Assembly (NCBI GenBank): GCA_020846275.1
Contig: JADLEG010000059.1
Span: 1 to 52,194, forward strand
Direction: 5' to 3'
Length of the DNA: 52,194 nucleotides
DNA from: Alphaproteobacteria bacterium
Lineage (GTDB): Bacteria; Pseudomonadota; Alphaproteobacteria; JAEULC01
Below the pieces are notes generated by a model that was not told the DNA's origin, did not search any database, and was given only the letters and a program-made list of their open reading frames with translations. The translations under genes and the position numbers were made by a program. Of this stretch, positions 1 through 8,296 are shown piece after piece; within the stretch, counting starts at the first letter, position 1; each line of letters opens with the position of its first letter.

Positions 1-2
1 TG

Positions 3-1691
3 CCGCTGGCGGTGATGGCGACCGAGGACCGGCGCTTCCTGTCGCATCCCGGCATCGACCCGATGGGGCTGGCCCGCGCCCTGATCGCCAATATCCGCGC
101 CGGCTCGGTGCGCCAGGGCGGCTCGACCATCACCCAGCAGCTCGCCAAGAACCTGTTCCTGAGTCCCGAGCGCACCTACAAGCGCAAGGTGCAGGAGACC
201 ATCCTGGCGATCTGGCTGGAGCGGCGCTTCACCAAGGCGCAGATCCTCACGCTCTATCTCAACCGCGTCTACATGGGCGCCGGCACCTATGGCGCCGACG
301 CGGCGTCCCGGCGCTATTTCGGCCAGTCGGCGCGCCAGCTCGATCTTTGGCAGTCGGCGATGCTCGCGGGCATCCTCAAGGCGCCCTCGCGCTTCAACCC
401 GGTCAGCGATCCCGACGCCGCGGCGCAGCGCACGCGCCAGGTGCTGGCCAACATGGTGGATGCCGGCTTCATCTCGCCCGAGCAGGCGGCGGCGGCGCAG
501 CCCAAGCCGGGGCGCGCGGTCGCGGTCGCGGCGGCGCAGCCCGGCGCGCGCTACTTCGCCGACTGGGTGATGGACCAGGTGCAGGGCTTCGTCGGCTTCA
601 CCGACCGCGACCTGGTGGTGATCACCACGCTCGATCCGCGCCTGCAGCGCCTGGCCGAGGACAAGGTGGCGGTCGCGCTCGACCTCGACGGCACCGCGGT
701 GAACGCGCACCAGGCGGCGCTGGTGGCGATGACGCCGGATGGCGCGGTCAAGGCGATGGTCGGCGGCGCCGACTATGGCCAGAGCCAGTTCAACCGCGCG
801 ACCCAGGCGCTGCGCCAGCCCGGTTCGGCGTTCAAGCCGATCCTCTATCTGGCCGCGCTGCAGGCCGGCTACAAGCCGGAGGACCGCTTCAACGATGGGC
901 CCGTCAAGATCGGCAACTGGCAGCCCAGGAACTACGAGGGCACGTTCCGCGGCATGGTCACCTTGCGCGAGGCGCTGACCAACTCGATCAACACGGTCGC
1001 GGCCCAGCTTGCCGAGCGCGTCGGGCCGAAGCGCGTGGTGGCGCTGGCCGAGCGCCTGGGCATCACCAGCGAGATCAAGCCCGACGCCAGCCTCGCGCTC
1101 GGCACCTACGAGGTGACGCCGCTCGAGCTGACCGCGGCCTATGCGGCGCTGGCGAACGCGGGCGACGCCGTGCTCGCCTACGGGATCCGCGAGATCCGCG
1201 ACACCTCCGGCGCCGTGCTCTATCGTCGCGCGGGCTCGGGGCTCGGCCATGTCGCCGGGCGCAACGAGGTCATGGCGATGAACGACATGATGGGCCAGGT
1301 CATCGCTGTGGGTACCGGCAAGGCGGCCCGGCTCGACCGCCCGATGGCCGGCAAGACCGGCACGACCCAGGATTTCCGCGACGCCTGGTTCATGGGCTAC
1401 ACGGCCGATCTGGTCACCGGCGTGTGGCTGGGCAACGACGACGCCAAGCCGATGAAGAACGTCACGGGCGGCGGCATGCCGGCCAGGCTGTGGCGCGACT
1501 TCATGCAGGCGGCCCATGCCGGTCTGCCGCCGCGTCCGCTGCCGTTGCCGGCCTCGGCCGTGGCCAGCAACGAGGAAACCTACCAGCCGGCCCCGGTGCC
1601 CGGTGCGGGCGGCGGCGATCCGCCCGCAATGCGCGGCCCGTCGAGCAATCCCGACCAGCGGCCGTCGGGCTTCAGTCGCGACAGCAACTGA
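3..1691 (+). CDS. Penicillin-binding protein 1A-type class A PBP (partial, 5' end outside window)
   Basis: Bifunctional peptidoglycan synthase: a glycosyltransferase (GT51) domain polymerises lipid II and a transpeptidase domain cross-links stem peptides in the periplasm. The visible part begins inside the GT51 domain at the conserved ATEDRRF motif, whose Glu is the usual catalytic residue, followed by [15 protein letters not shown]. The transpeptidase motifs are complete: SAFK (nt 825-836, active-site Ser), SIN (nt 984-992) and KTGTT (KTG at nt 1353-1361). The C-terminus is a Pro/Gly-rich tail. The signal anchor and first part of GT51 lie upstream of the window, so the frame is open at the left edge. 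It converges with the MFS gene, only 2 nt away. The assignment to class A is secure; the exact paralogue (1A versus 1C) is inferred. Confidence 0.93.
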   Translation, partial: PLAVMATEDRRFLSHPGIDPMGLARALIANIRAGSVRQGGSTITQQLAKNLFLSPERTYKRKVQETILAIWLERRFTKAQILTLYLNRVYMGAGTYGADAASRRYFGQSARQLDLWQSAMLAGILKAPSRFNPVSDPDAAAQRTRQVLANMVDAGFISPEQAAAAQPKPGRAVAVAAAQPGARYFADWVMDQVQGFVGFTDRDLVVITTLDPRLQRLAEDKVAVALDLDGTAVNAHQAALVAMTPDGAVKAMVGGADYGQSQFNRATQALRQPGSAFKPILYLAALQAGYKPEDRFNDGPVKIGNWQPRNYEGTFRGMVTLREALTNSINTVAAQLAERVGPKRVVALAERLGITSEIKPDASLALGTYEVTPLELTAAYAALANAGDAVLAYGIREIRDTSGAVLYRRAGSGLGHVAGRNEVMAMNDMMGQVIAVGTGKAARLDRPMAGKTGTTQDFRDAWFMGYTADLVTGVWLGNDDAKPMKNVTGGGMPARLWRDFMQAAHAGLPPRPLPLPASAVASNEETYQPAPVPGAGGGDPPAMRGPSSNPDQRPSGFSRDSN

Positions 1692-1693
1692 CC

Positions 1694-2881
1694 CTATCCC
1701 CGCCGGCGCAGCATCAGGACGGCGCCCAGGGTCAGGATGCCGCAGGCCGCGATGGCGAAGGCCATCGGCCGCGCGGTGCCGTCCAGGATGTGGGCGACCG
1801 TGGCACCCACCGACGCCGCGATGCACATCTGGATGAGGCCGAGCAGCGACGACGCCGCACCCGCCTTTTCCGGGTAGGGTCCGATCGCCGCCGCCGTGGT
1901 CGCCGGCATCACCAGCCCGACGCCGGCGGCGTAGAACATCATCGGGACCACGATGGCGGCGGCCTTGACGTCCTCCATGCCGATGATCGCCATGATGGCC
2001 ATCAACGGCCCGCCGAAGGCGGTCAGGCAGCTTCCCACCAGCATCGTGCGGTCGAGGCCCAGCCGCTGGATCAGCCGGCCGGCGCTGATCGCCCCCAGCA
2101 TGTAGCCGGCCACCATGATCGAGAAGCACAGGCCGAAGGCGTCGGGCATCAGCCCGACGACGTCGATCAGCACGAAGGACGACGCGGAGATGAAGGCGAA
2201 CAGCCCGCTGTAGCAGAAGCTCGCGGCGGTCAGGCAGCCGACATAGCGGCTGCTCGCCAGCATCTCGCGGAAGTTTCCCAGCATGCGCCTGGGGGCGAGC
2301 GCGGACGGGTCGAGGCGCTTGTTGGTCTCGTCCAGGATGCCGATGACCGACAGCAGGATCGCGGCGGCAAACGCCAGCAGGCACATGAAGTTCGCGCGCC
2401 AGCCGAAATTGATCTCGAGCTGCCCGCCGATGACCGGCCCGATCATCGGCGCCACCGCCATCGCCGATCCCATGTAGGCCAGCACCGAGCCCGCACGCTC
2501 CGGCGGGTAGATGTCGCGCACGATGGCGCGGGCCAGCACGACGCCCGAGCACGCGCCCAGCGCCTGGAAGAAGCGGGCGCCGATCAGCGCCTCGATCGAT
2601 TCGGCGATCACGCAGGCCATCGACGCCGCCAGGTACACGACGATGCCCGAGATCAGCACGGGGCGGCGGCCGAACCGGTCGGATAGCGGCCCGTAGATGA
2701 TCTGTCCGCCGGCGAATCCCAGCAGGAAGACGCTCAGCGTCAACTGCACCGCCGCCGCGTCGGTGCCGAAATGCCGCCCGATCCCCGGCAGTGACGGAAG
2801 ATAGAGGTCGGTCGAGATCGGACCGAAGGCAACCACCGCCGTCAGCAGCACGGCGATGCGCAGGGTTTCGGGACGGCGCAT
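1694..2881 (-). CDS. Bcr/CflA-family MFS drug-resistance transporter
   Basis: A 395-residue major facilitator superfamily protein with about 12 hydrophobic segments, expected in the inner membrane as a drug/proton antiporter. The N-terminal half carries the DLYLPSLPGIGRHF stretch typical of Bcr/CflA transporters (segment 1), then GPLSDRFGRRPVL, the MFS motif A between segments 2 and 3. Length is normal for the family. The start is the ATG at 2881, after MRRPETLRI. It ends 2 nt from the convergent PBP gene. Substrate cannot be read from sequence; chloramphenicol/bicyclomycin-type export is the family precedent only. Confidence 0.9.
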   Translation of the reverse strand: MRRPETLRIAVLLTAVVAFGPISTDLYLPSLPGIGRHFGTDAAAVQLTLSVFLLGFAGGQIIYGPLSDRFGRRPVLISGIVVYLAASMACVIAESIEALIGARFFQALGACSGVVLARAIVRDIYPPERAGSVLAYMGSAMAVAPMIGPVIGGQLEINFGWRANFMCLLAFAAAILLSVIGILDETNKRLDPSALAPRRMLGNFREMLASSRYVGCLTAASFCYSGLFAFISASSFVLIDVVGLMPDAFGLCFSIMVAGYMLGAISAGRLIQRLGLDRTMLVGSCLTAFGGPLMAIMAIIGMEDVKAAAIVVPMMFYAAGVGLVMPATTAAAIGPYPEKAGAASSLLGLIQMCIAASVGATVAHILDGTARPMAFAIAACGILTLGAVLMLRRRG

Positions 2882-2929
2882 CCGGGGTCGGGCCTTCAGT
2901 TTACCCTTGGTTGCAGTTTGCCGCGATCT

Positions 2930-3658
2930 TCATCCATAACGCAACAGGGATTGGCCGTGCCGGCGCAGCCAGATCCGCGCGGTCGCCATATGCGGCGTCA
3001 ACCCGGCCACGATCGCCCAGAAGGCGCGGCCGTGGTTCATCTCGACCAGGTGGGCGACCTCGTGCGCCACGACGTAGTCCGCCACCGGCGGGGGGGCCAG
3101 CACCAGGCGCCAGGAAAGCCGAACGACGCCCCGCGCCGAGCAGCTTCCCCATTGCCGGCGCGGGTCGGCGACGGCCACTCGCGGCGCCGGCCGGTCGACC
3201 GTAAGGGCCTTGGCGGCCGCGTTCAGCGCGAATTCGCGCCGCGCTTCGGCCTTTAGCCAGTCCGTCACCCGGCGCGCCAGATGTTCCGGCTTGCCGCCGA
3301 CCGTAAGCGTGCCGTCCAGGATCGCGGCGGCGGCGCGGCTGTCCGGCTGGTGGCGAATGACGACCGTCCCGCCGCGCAGCGGGATGGCGGTTCCGTCCAA
3401 GAACGGAATCCGCTCGGGCACGGCCGCCAGCCGGCTGAACAGCCAGCCGCGCCGGCTGTCCAGGAAGGCCTGGGCCTCGCCGATCGACACGAAAGGCGGG
3501 ATCACCAAGGCCGCGGCCGCAGCGGCGGGATCGACGCTCAAGACCAGCCGCCGCGCGCGCTTGTTGCGCCTGATCGCCACGTCGACCGGCTGCCCGCCCG
3601 CCGGCGGGACGACCCGAAGCAGGCGTTGCGCGCCGCCGATGACGGGAAAACGGTGCAT
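2930..3658 (-). CDS. YgjP/SprT-like zinc metallopeptidase (M48-type, DUF45)
   Basis: A soluble putative zinc metalloprotease of the YgjP-like family. From the chosen start (MHRFPVIGG, 242 aa) the zinc site HEVAH is at residues 199-203 with a third His at 209 (EMNHGRAFW), and RRQWGSCSARG precedes it, both diagnostic for this family. The start is uncertain. ATG 3658 has AAGG 6 nt upstream; ATG 3679 adds 7 residues; ATG 3763 overlaps the cobB stop as ATGA, which would couple translation but gives an Arg-rich 35-residue extension with no visible Shine-Dalgarno. Cellular substrate is not known for the family. It lies just downstream of cobB on the same strand but has no known cobalamin role. Confidence 0.85.
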   Translation of the reverse strand: MHRFPVIGGAQRLLRVVPPAGGQPVDVAIRRNKRARRLVLSVDPAAAAAALVIPPFVSIGEAQAFLDSRRGWLFSRLAAVPERIPFLDGTAIPLRGGTVVIRHQPDSRAAAAILDGTLTVGGKPEHLARRVTDWLKAEARREFALNAAAKALTVDRPAPRVAVADPRRQWGSCSARGVVRLSWRLVLAPPPVADYVVAHEVAHLVEMNHGRAFWAIVAGLTPHMATARIWLRRHGQSLLRYG

Positions 3659-3759
3659 GGCCGGCCTTGATACCGGCATCGCGCCATGGCGTCCAGGAAG
3701 CGCGCCGCGCCTTGCGGCCCGCGCGCGGTCGCGTCGCGTCGCGGTCGGTTGATTCGGGC

Positions 3760-5079
3760 TCATGCGCGATCGATCAGGTGGATGAACGAGCCCATGACCC
3801 CGCCGATCGCGCGCCCGGCCTGGCCGATCGGCGCGCCGTCGGCATCGGCGATGGCAAACAGGGGCGGGCCTGTTCCCTCGTCGACGATCGTCGCATAGTG
3901 GAATTCGTGCCCGCGCAGCGCGGCACCCGCCGCGCCCAGCGCGGTCGCCCTTGCCAGGGTCGCCTGGCGATAGCCCAGGTGAAGCCGCGGCGCGGCGAAG
4001 GACGTCTCCAGCGGCAGCAGCCCGGTCATGGCGTGGCGCGTGCCGGCCGCGTCGACCAGCCCGCGCCCCAGCACCATGTACCCCCCGCACTCGCCATAGA
4101 TCACGGCACCGCGCGCGGCGGCCCGGCTTAGCCCGTCGCGAAGCCGCCCGGCCGCCGCCAGGCACCCGGCATGCAGCTCGGGATAGCCGCCGGGCAGGTA
4201 GACCGCATCGGCGTCGTCCGGCGGCGCCTGGTCGGCCAGGGGCGAGAAGGTTGAGATTTCCGCGCCCGCGGCCTGCCATCCGTCAAGCACCGCGGGGTAG
4301 GCGAAGGCAAAGGCGATGTCGCGCGCCACCGCGATGCGCTGGCCAATCGGCGGCAACGGACGCGCCGGCGCGTCGCCGGCCGGGATCGCGGCAGGGGCGG
4401 CGAGCGCCAGCAGCGCCGCGATGTCGAGCCGCGCACCGACCATCTCGGCCGCGGCGTCGAGGAAGGCGTCGATCGCTCGATGCTCGCCGGCCTGCACCAG
4501 TCCCAGGTGCCGCTCGGGCAGCGCCAGGTCGGCGCGCCGCGGCAGCCATCCCAGGCAACGTATCGCGGGCGTGGTCGCCGCGATGGCCGACGCGGCGAGC
4601 GCGGCATGGCGTTCGCCCGCGGCGCGGTTCAGCACCACCCCGGCGATACGGACACCCGGGCGATGGGCGGCGAATCCGCGAAGAAGCGCCGCCGCCGATC
4701 CGGCCTGCTTGGCGATGTCGATCACCAGCACGACCGGCCATCCCAGCCGCGCGGCCAACTCGGCGGTCGATCCATGGGCCTGGGGCCCGGCGCCGTCGAA
4801 CAGGCCCATCACGCCTTCGCAGACCACGATCTCGGCCTCGCGCGAAACCGCGCCCAGCAGCGCTTCGAGGGTCGGACGCCGCATCGCCCAGGAATCGAGA
4901 TTGAAGCAGGGCCGGCCCGACGCGGCGGCATGGAAGGCGGGATCGATGTAGTCCGGCCCGGTCTTGGCCGATGCGACGCGAACCCCGCTTCGCGCGAGAT
5001 GCCGCAGCAGACCCAGCGTGACGGTCGTCTTGCCGGCACCCGATGACGGCGCGGCGATGACCAGGCCTCGCGCGGTCAC
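3760..5079 (-). CDS. cobB: Cobyrinate a,c-diamide synthase (CobB/CbiA)
   Basis: Glutamine- and ATP-dependent amidation of the a and c carboxylates of (hydrogeno)cobyrinic acid. The 439-residue protein has an N-terminal dethiobiotin-synthetase-like ATPase domain (P-loop APSSGAGKTT, residues 10-19; GPDYIDP at 41-47) and a C-terminal class I glutamine amidotransferase domain with nucleophile Cys331 in GECGGYMVLG and a late GHEFHY His. The start is GTG 5079, overlapping the SCO stop as GTGA, so translation is probably coupled to the SCO gene. It is the first (lowest-coordinate) gene of the B12 supercluster. CobB and CbiA cannot be told apart by sequence alone; which substrate (metal-free or cobalt-containing) it sees depends on the rest of the pathway. 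Confidence 0.95.
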   Translation of the reverse strand: MTARGLVIAAPSSGAGKTTVTLGLLRHLARSGVRVASAKTGPDYIDPAFHAAASGRPCFNLDSWAMRRPTLEALLGAVSREAEIVVCEGVMGLFDGAGPQAHGSTAELAARLGWPVVLVIDIAKQAGSAAALLRGFAAHRPGVRIAGVVLNRAAGERHAALAASAIAATTPAIRCLGWLPRRADLALPERHLGLVQAGEHRAIDAFLDAAAEMVGARLDIAALLALAAPAAIPAGDAPARPLPPIGQRIAVARDIAFAFAYPAVLDGWQAAGAEISTFSPLADQAPPDDADAVYLPGGYPELHAGCLAAAGRLRDGLSRAAARGAVIYGECGGYMVLGRGLVDAAGTRHAMTGLLPLETSFAAPRLHLGYRQATLARATALGAAGAALRGHEFHYATIVDEGTGPPLFAIADADGAPIGQAGRAIGGVMGSFIHLIDRA

Positions 5080-5693
5080 AGGAACTTCTTGATCGCTTCG
5101 GCCATCTGCTCGCCGCGGATGCTGGACGTGAAATGCGTCAGGTATTTTCCCTGGCGGTCCATCAGGTAGACGATCGAGGTGTGGTCCATCAGGTAGTCGC
5201 GCTCGGCACCCTTGGCCTTGGCGTAGTACACGCGATAGGCCTTGGCCGCCGCCTGAACCTCCGCAGGACTGCCGGTCAGGCCGAGCGTGCGGGGATGGAA
5301 GTTGGCGAGGAACTTCTTGAGCTCTTCCGGCGTGTCGCGCTCGGGATCGACGGTGACGAAGATTGGCTGCACCTGGTCGCCCGCCGGGCCCAGCGCATCC
5401 ATCGCCTGGCTCATGTCCAACAGCGTCGTGGGGCAGACATCCGGGCAGAAGGTGTAGCCGAAATAGACCAGCATCAACTTGCCGCGGAACTGCTGGTCGG
5501 AGACGCGGCGGCCATCCTGGTCGGTCAACTCGAACGGCCCACCGACCAGGGACGTGCCGGTGACGCTGGCGTCCCGCCCGCCGCCGGTCTTCGGATCGAC
5601 CGTGATGGCGCGGACCACCAGTCCGATCGCCAGCGCGATGGCCACGCCGATCGCGACCATCATGATCGTGCGAATTAGCGCAATCCGGCTCAT
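5076..5693 (-). CDS. SCO1/SenC-family copper chaperone/thiol protein
   Basis: Membrane-anchored thioredoxin-fold protein that in this family helps build the CuA centre of cytochrome c oxidase. The 205-residue protein has one N-terminal membrane segment (about residues 7-30) and then the periplasmic domain with the metal-binding CPDVC motif (Cys83, Cys87) and the conserved His171 in MDHTSIVYLMD. Start is ATG 5693. The cobB start overlaps its stop (GTGA), an unexpected pairing of copper assembly with cobalamin synthesis; no cytochrome oxidase gene is visible in the window. The role is inferred from family motifs. Confidence 0.92.
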   Translation of the reverse strand: MSRIALIRTIMMVAIGVAIALAIGLVVRAITVDPKTGGGRDASVTGTSLVGGPFELTDQDGRRVSDQQFRGKLMLVYFGYTFCPDVCPTTLLDMSQAMDALGPAGDQVQPIFVTVDPERDTPEELKKFLANFHPRTLGLTGSPAEVQAAAKAYRVYYAKAKGAERDYLMDHTSIVYLMDRQGKYLTHFTSSIRGEQMAEAIKKFL

Positions 5694-5850
5694 TGTTCCC
5701 CAAGTCCTTGGCCCGGCGGTTGAAAGGACAAGGCTAGACCGCCGAATCCGGCAGGATCAAGGCGGACGGCCCGGCCTATGCTTGTTGCTGCCGGGCAACG
5801 CCCGCCGCCGACGGCCGGCGGTGCTATGGACTTTAACAATTTCGCCATCC

Positions 5851-5856
5851 TATAAG
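5851..5856 (+). promoter_or_regulatory. Possible -10 element (TATAAG) before the PagL-like gene
   Basis: TATAAG lies in a small A+T-richer patch about 40 nt before the TTG start at 5897; the -35 region (around CTTTAA, 16 nt upstream) is weak. The same patch forms a 5-bp hairpin (TCGCC/GGCGA). Pattern-based only. Confidence 0.25.
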
Positions 5857-5896
5857 GCGATAGCCAAGGCAATACGAGAACCTTGGGGGCACTTGC

Positions 5897-6835
5897 TTGC
5901 GGTCCACTTGGTCGTTCCTTCTGGGGGGCGGAAGTTCTTGCCTGCTCGCTGCGGCAGGCCTGCCGGCCTGCGCGCAAACGGTGCCGGCGCAGCCCGCCGC
6001 GCAACCCCGCACGCCGCCCGCCGTCAGCGCGGTGCCCCGCATTGCCCATCCGGTCGATTCCCAGCCGCTGAACCTGCAGGCGACGTCGCAGGTGCCGCTG
6101 TGGAGTCCGGACGCCTATCGCCGGCCCTATGACCAGTATCTCGGCGGCTGGTCCGCGCCGCCGCCGCAACTCGATTCCATCTATGTGCCGCCGGCTTCTA
6201 CCGCCCCATTGCCGCAGGTGCAGGTCGCCGTCGCGCCGGTGCCGCCTGCGCCCCCCGCTGCCGCTCCGCAAGCAGAACAGCCGCGCGCGCAATTGGCGCA
6301 GTCCAGCGTCGCCCCGCCAGCGCCGGAACCCCGGTTGCGCTATGGCGAGGGTTCGGTGCTGGGCGTGTCCGAACTGCGCTTCGGCGTGCTGGCGCACAAC
6401 AAGGGCGCGATCTCCGACCACACCGAGCATGGCGTCCAGGTCAACATCGAGGCGCGGTTCCGCTCGCCCGATTTCATGAGGATCATCCTCGAGCCGCGGC
6501 CGACCCTGGGCATCAGCGCCAACACCGCGGGCGACACCAGTTTCGCCTATGCCGGCCTCACCTGGGGCGGGTTCGTGTGGGGCGGCTTGTTCGTCGAAGG
6601 CTTCTTCGGAATGGCGGTGCACGACGGCGAATTGAACTCGCGCGATCCGGCGCCGCACGAACGCCGCCAGATGGGCTCGCGCGCGGTGTTCCGCGAGGCG
6701 ATCGAGGTCGGCTACCGGTTCCTCGAGAATCACAGCATCTCGTTCATGCTCGATCACTACTCGAACGCCGGCTGGCTCGCCGAGCGCAACCAGGGCAACG
6801 ACGATCTCGGCCTGCGCTACGGCTACAAGTTCTAG
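5897..6835 (+). CDS. PagL-like lipid A 3-O-deacylase (acyloxyacyl hydrolase family)
   Basis: Outer-membrane beta-barrel enzyme expected to remove the 3-O-acyl chain from lipid A. The 312-residue product starts at a TTG (5897) after a G-run, with a clear signal peptide (MRSTWSFLLGGG... to about ACAQT). A long Pro/Ala/Gln-rich stretch (about residues 28-140) follows, which is unusual for PagL, and then the barrel domain. The C-terminal signature contains the PagL triad pattern: His287 and Ser289 in DHYSNAG and Glu296 in LAERNQG. It ends in Phe, as outer-membrane proteins usually do. It is divergent from SCO and converges with the phosphatase gene 3 nt away. The extended disordered linker could be periplasmic; its function is unknown. 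Confidence 0.8.
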   Translation: MRSTWSFLLGGGSSCLLAAAGLPACAQTVPAQPAAQPRTPPAVSAVPRIAHPVDSQPLNLQATSQVPLWSPDAYRRPYDQYLGGWSAPPPQLDSIYVPPASTAPLPQVQVAVAPVPPAPPAAAPQAEQPRAQLAQSSVAPPAPEPRLRYGEGSVLGVSELRFGVLAHNKGAISDHTEHGVQVNIEARFRSPDFMRIILEPRPTLGISANTAGDTSFAYAGLTWGGFVWGGLFVEGFFGMAVHDGELNSRDPAPHERRQMGSRAVFREAIEVGYRFLENHSISFMLDHYSNAGWLAERNQGNDDLGLRYGYKF

Positions 6836-6838
6836 CGT

Positions 6839-7405
6839 TCAGCCAGCCCCGGGCACCTCGTGCCGGCGGTGGTGGATCGACCGGATATGGTCCGCCAGGT
6901 CGGCGTTGTTCGCGGCCACCGCAACATAGTGCCGCCGCAGCGCCGCATTCAGCGCGCCGCCGCGTTCCAGCAAGTCGTCGGCCAACCCGATCATCTGGCT
7001 GTTCGGCCAGGCGCGCGGGCGGATGCGGGTCAGCGCGGCGAAGGTTTCCGTCTCGCGGCCCGGATTGGCCTGCGCCATCAGGATCGTCGCCGCGGCGGTC
7101 GAGCGCGACACGCCCGCGTAGCAGTGGATCAGCACATGCGAGGCACTGGCCGCGGCGCAGGCCGTGCCGAACGCCAGGATGCGCCGGACGTCGTCGCTTG
7201 TGGGCTGGATATGGCCGTCGAGCGGCAAGACGACGTCGTGGAAGCGGATGTCGGTGCGCCGGTGCGGGCCGAACCGCGCGAAGGCGGCGGGTTCGGGCGT
7301 GTCCGGATCGAGGATCGACAGCACGTCGCTGACGCCGCTGCCGGCGAACCCCTCCAGTTCGCCGACGCCGCAGATGTTGAGGCGATAGGGAAGGAGCGGC
7401 GACAT
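6839..7405 (-). CDS. Tyrosine/dual-specificity protein phosphatase-like protein
   Basis: A 188-residue cytoplasmic protein with the Cys-dependent phosphatase loop HCYAGVSRS (His94, Cys95, Arg101; HCX5R), and an upstream Asp in PLDG that may act as general acid. Start is ATG 7405, overlapping the cobA stop (TGATG), so it is translationally coupled to cobA on the minus strand. An in-frame TTG immediately before it is a less likely start. Substrate is unknown: the family includes protein tyrosine phosphatases but also phosphatases for small molecules. Its tight coupling to the first committed corrin/siroheme enzyme is the only functional clue. Confidence 0.85.
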   Translation of the reverse strand: MSPLLPYRLNICGVGELEGFAGSGVSDVLSILDPDTPEPAAFARFGPHRRTDIRFHDVVLPLDGHIQPTSDDVRRILAFGTACAAASASHVLIHCYAGVSRSTAAATILMAQANPGRETETFAALTRIRPRAWPNSQMIGLADDLLERGGALNAALRRHYVAVAANNADLADHIRSIHHRRHEVPGAG

Positions 7406-8250
7406 CAACCCGCTTCCCGCTGCGTTTTGACGCGCAGCGGATCGGGATCGAGCGCCACGCGGCCCTCGGCGGCGCCCAGCCAGTCGAGCCCGGCGCGCAA
7501 CCGCACCACCTCGCCGACCACCAACAGCGCCGGCTGCTCGATCGCCTGCGCCGCCGCGTCGGCCACGCAGGCGCCCAGCGTGGTTTCCAGCACGCGCTGG
7601 TCCGGCGTCGATGCTTTCGACACCAGCGCCGTGGGCTCGCTGGCGGGCCGGCCGGATTCCAGCAGGCGCTCGCGGATCTGCGCCAAGTGCTTCAGCGCCA
7701 TGTAGAAGACCAGCACCGGCGAGCCGCGCGCCAGGGCCGGCCAGTCCAGCCCGTCGGGCACTTCGCCGCCCGAATCATGACCGGTGACGAAGGTCACGGC
7801 CGAGTTGCTGTCGCGATGGGTGACCGGGATGCCGGCATAGGCGAGCCCGCCGATGCCGGCCGAAATGCCGGGCACGACGCGGAACGGCACGCCCGCAGCG
7901 ACCAGGGCCAACGCCTCCTCGCCGCCACGCCCGAACACGAAGGGATCGCCGCCCTTCAGCCGCAGCACCCGCTTGCCCTCGCGCGCCAGCCGTACCAGCC
8001 GGTCGGAAATATCGGGCTGGCTGGGCGACGGCTTGCCGCCGCGCTTGCCGGCATGGATGCGCTGCGCCTCCGGCCGCGCCAGGTCCAGGGTGCGCGGATC
8101 GACCAGCGCGTCGTAGACCACCGCGTCGGCGCTCTTCAGCGCGTGCAGCGCCAGCAGGGTCAGCAGCCCCGGCTCGCCCGGCCCGGCGCCGACCAGCCAG
8201 ACCGTCCCGGGCTCGAAGGGCGGCGGCGTGAAAGAATCGCGTTCGGCCAT
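7405..8250 (-). CDS. cobA: Uroporphyrinogen-III C-methyltransferase (SUMT)
   Basis: SAM-dependent methylation of uroporphyrinogen III at C2 and C7 to give precorrin-2, the branch point to siroheme and cobalamin. The 281-residue protein has the tetrapyrrole methylase hallmarks VGAGPGEPGLLT near the N-terminus, RLKGGDPFVFGRGGEE in the middle and VVPGISAGIGG after it. Length fits a stand-alone CobA (not a CysG fusion). ATG 8250 is chosen; a GTG 9 nt upstream is possible. It diverges from cbiD across 46 nt, and is followed by the overlapping phosphatase gene. No separate precorrin-2 dehydrogenase is visible in the window, although CbiX would need sirohydrochlorin. Confidence 0.96.
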   Translation of the reverse strand: MAERDSFTPPPFEPGTVWLVGAGPGEPGLLTLLALHALKSADAVVYDALVDPRTLDLARPEAQRIHAGKRGGKPSPSQPDISDRLVRLAREGKRVLRLKGGDPFVFGRGGEEALALVAAGVPFRVVPGISAGIGGLAYAGIPVTHRDSNSAVTFVTGHDSGGEVPDGLDWPALARGSPVLVFYMALKHLAQIRERLLESGRPASEPTALVSKASTPDQRVLETTLGACVADAAAQAIEQPALLVVGEVVRLRAGLDWLGAAEGRVALDPDPLRVKTQREAG

Positions 8251-8296
8251 GGCCGGCACCCTACACCGTCGCGCCAGGGGGGGCTACCATCCGGCC

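Noticed and set aside
347..2686. A 779-codon plus-strand frame across the PBP and MFS genes
   Set aside because: Crosses two certain genes on different strands and has Ala/Arg/Gly-rich shadow composition.
3659..4279. Longer N-terminus for the YgjP-like metallopeptidase
   Set aside because: The frame stays open inside cobB, but the added sequence is an Arg/Ala-rich shadow of cobB; only starts at 3658, 3679 or 3763 are plausible.
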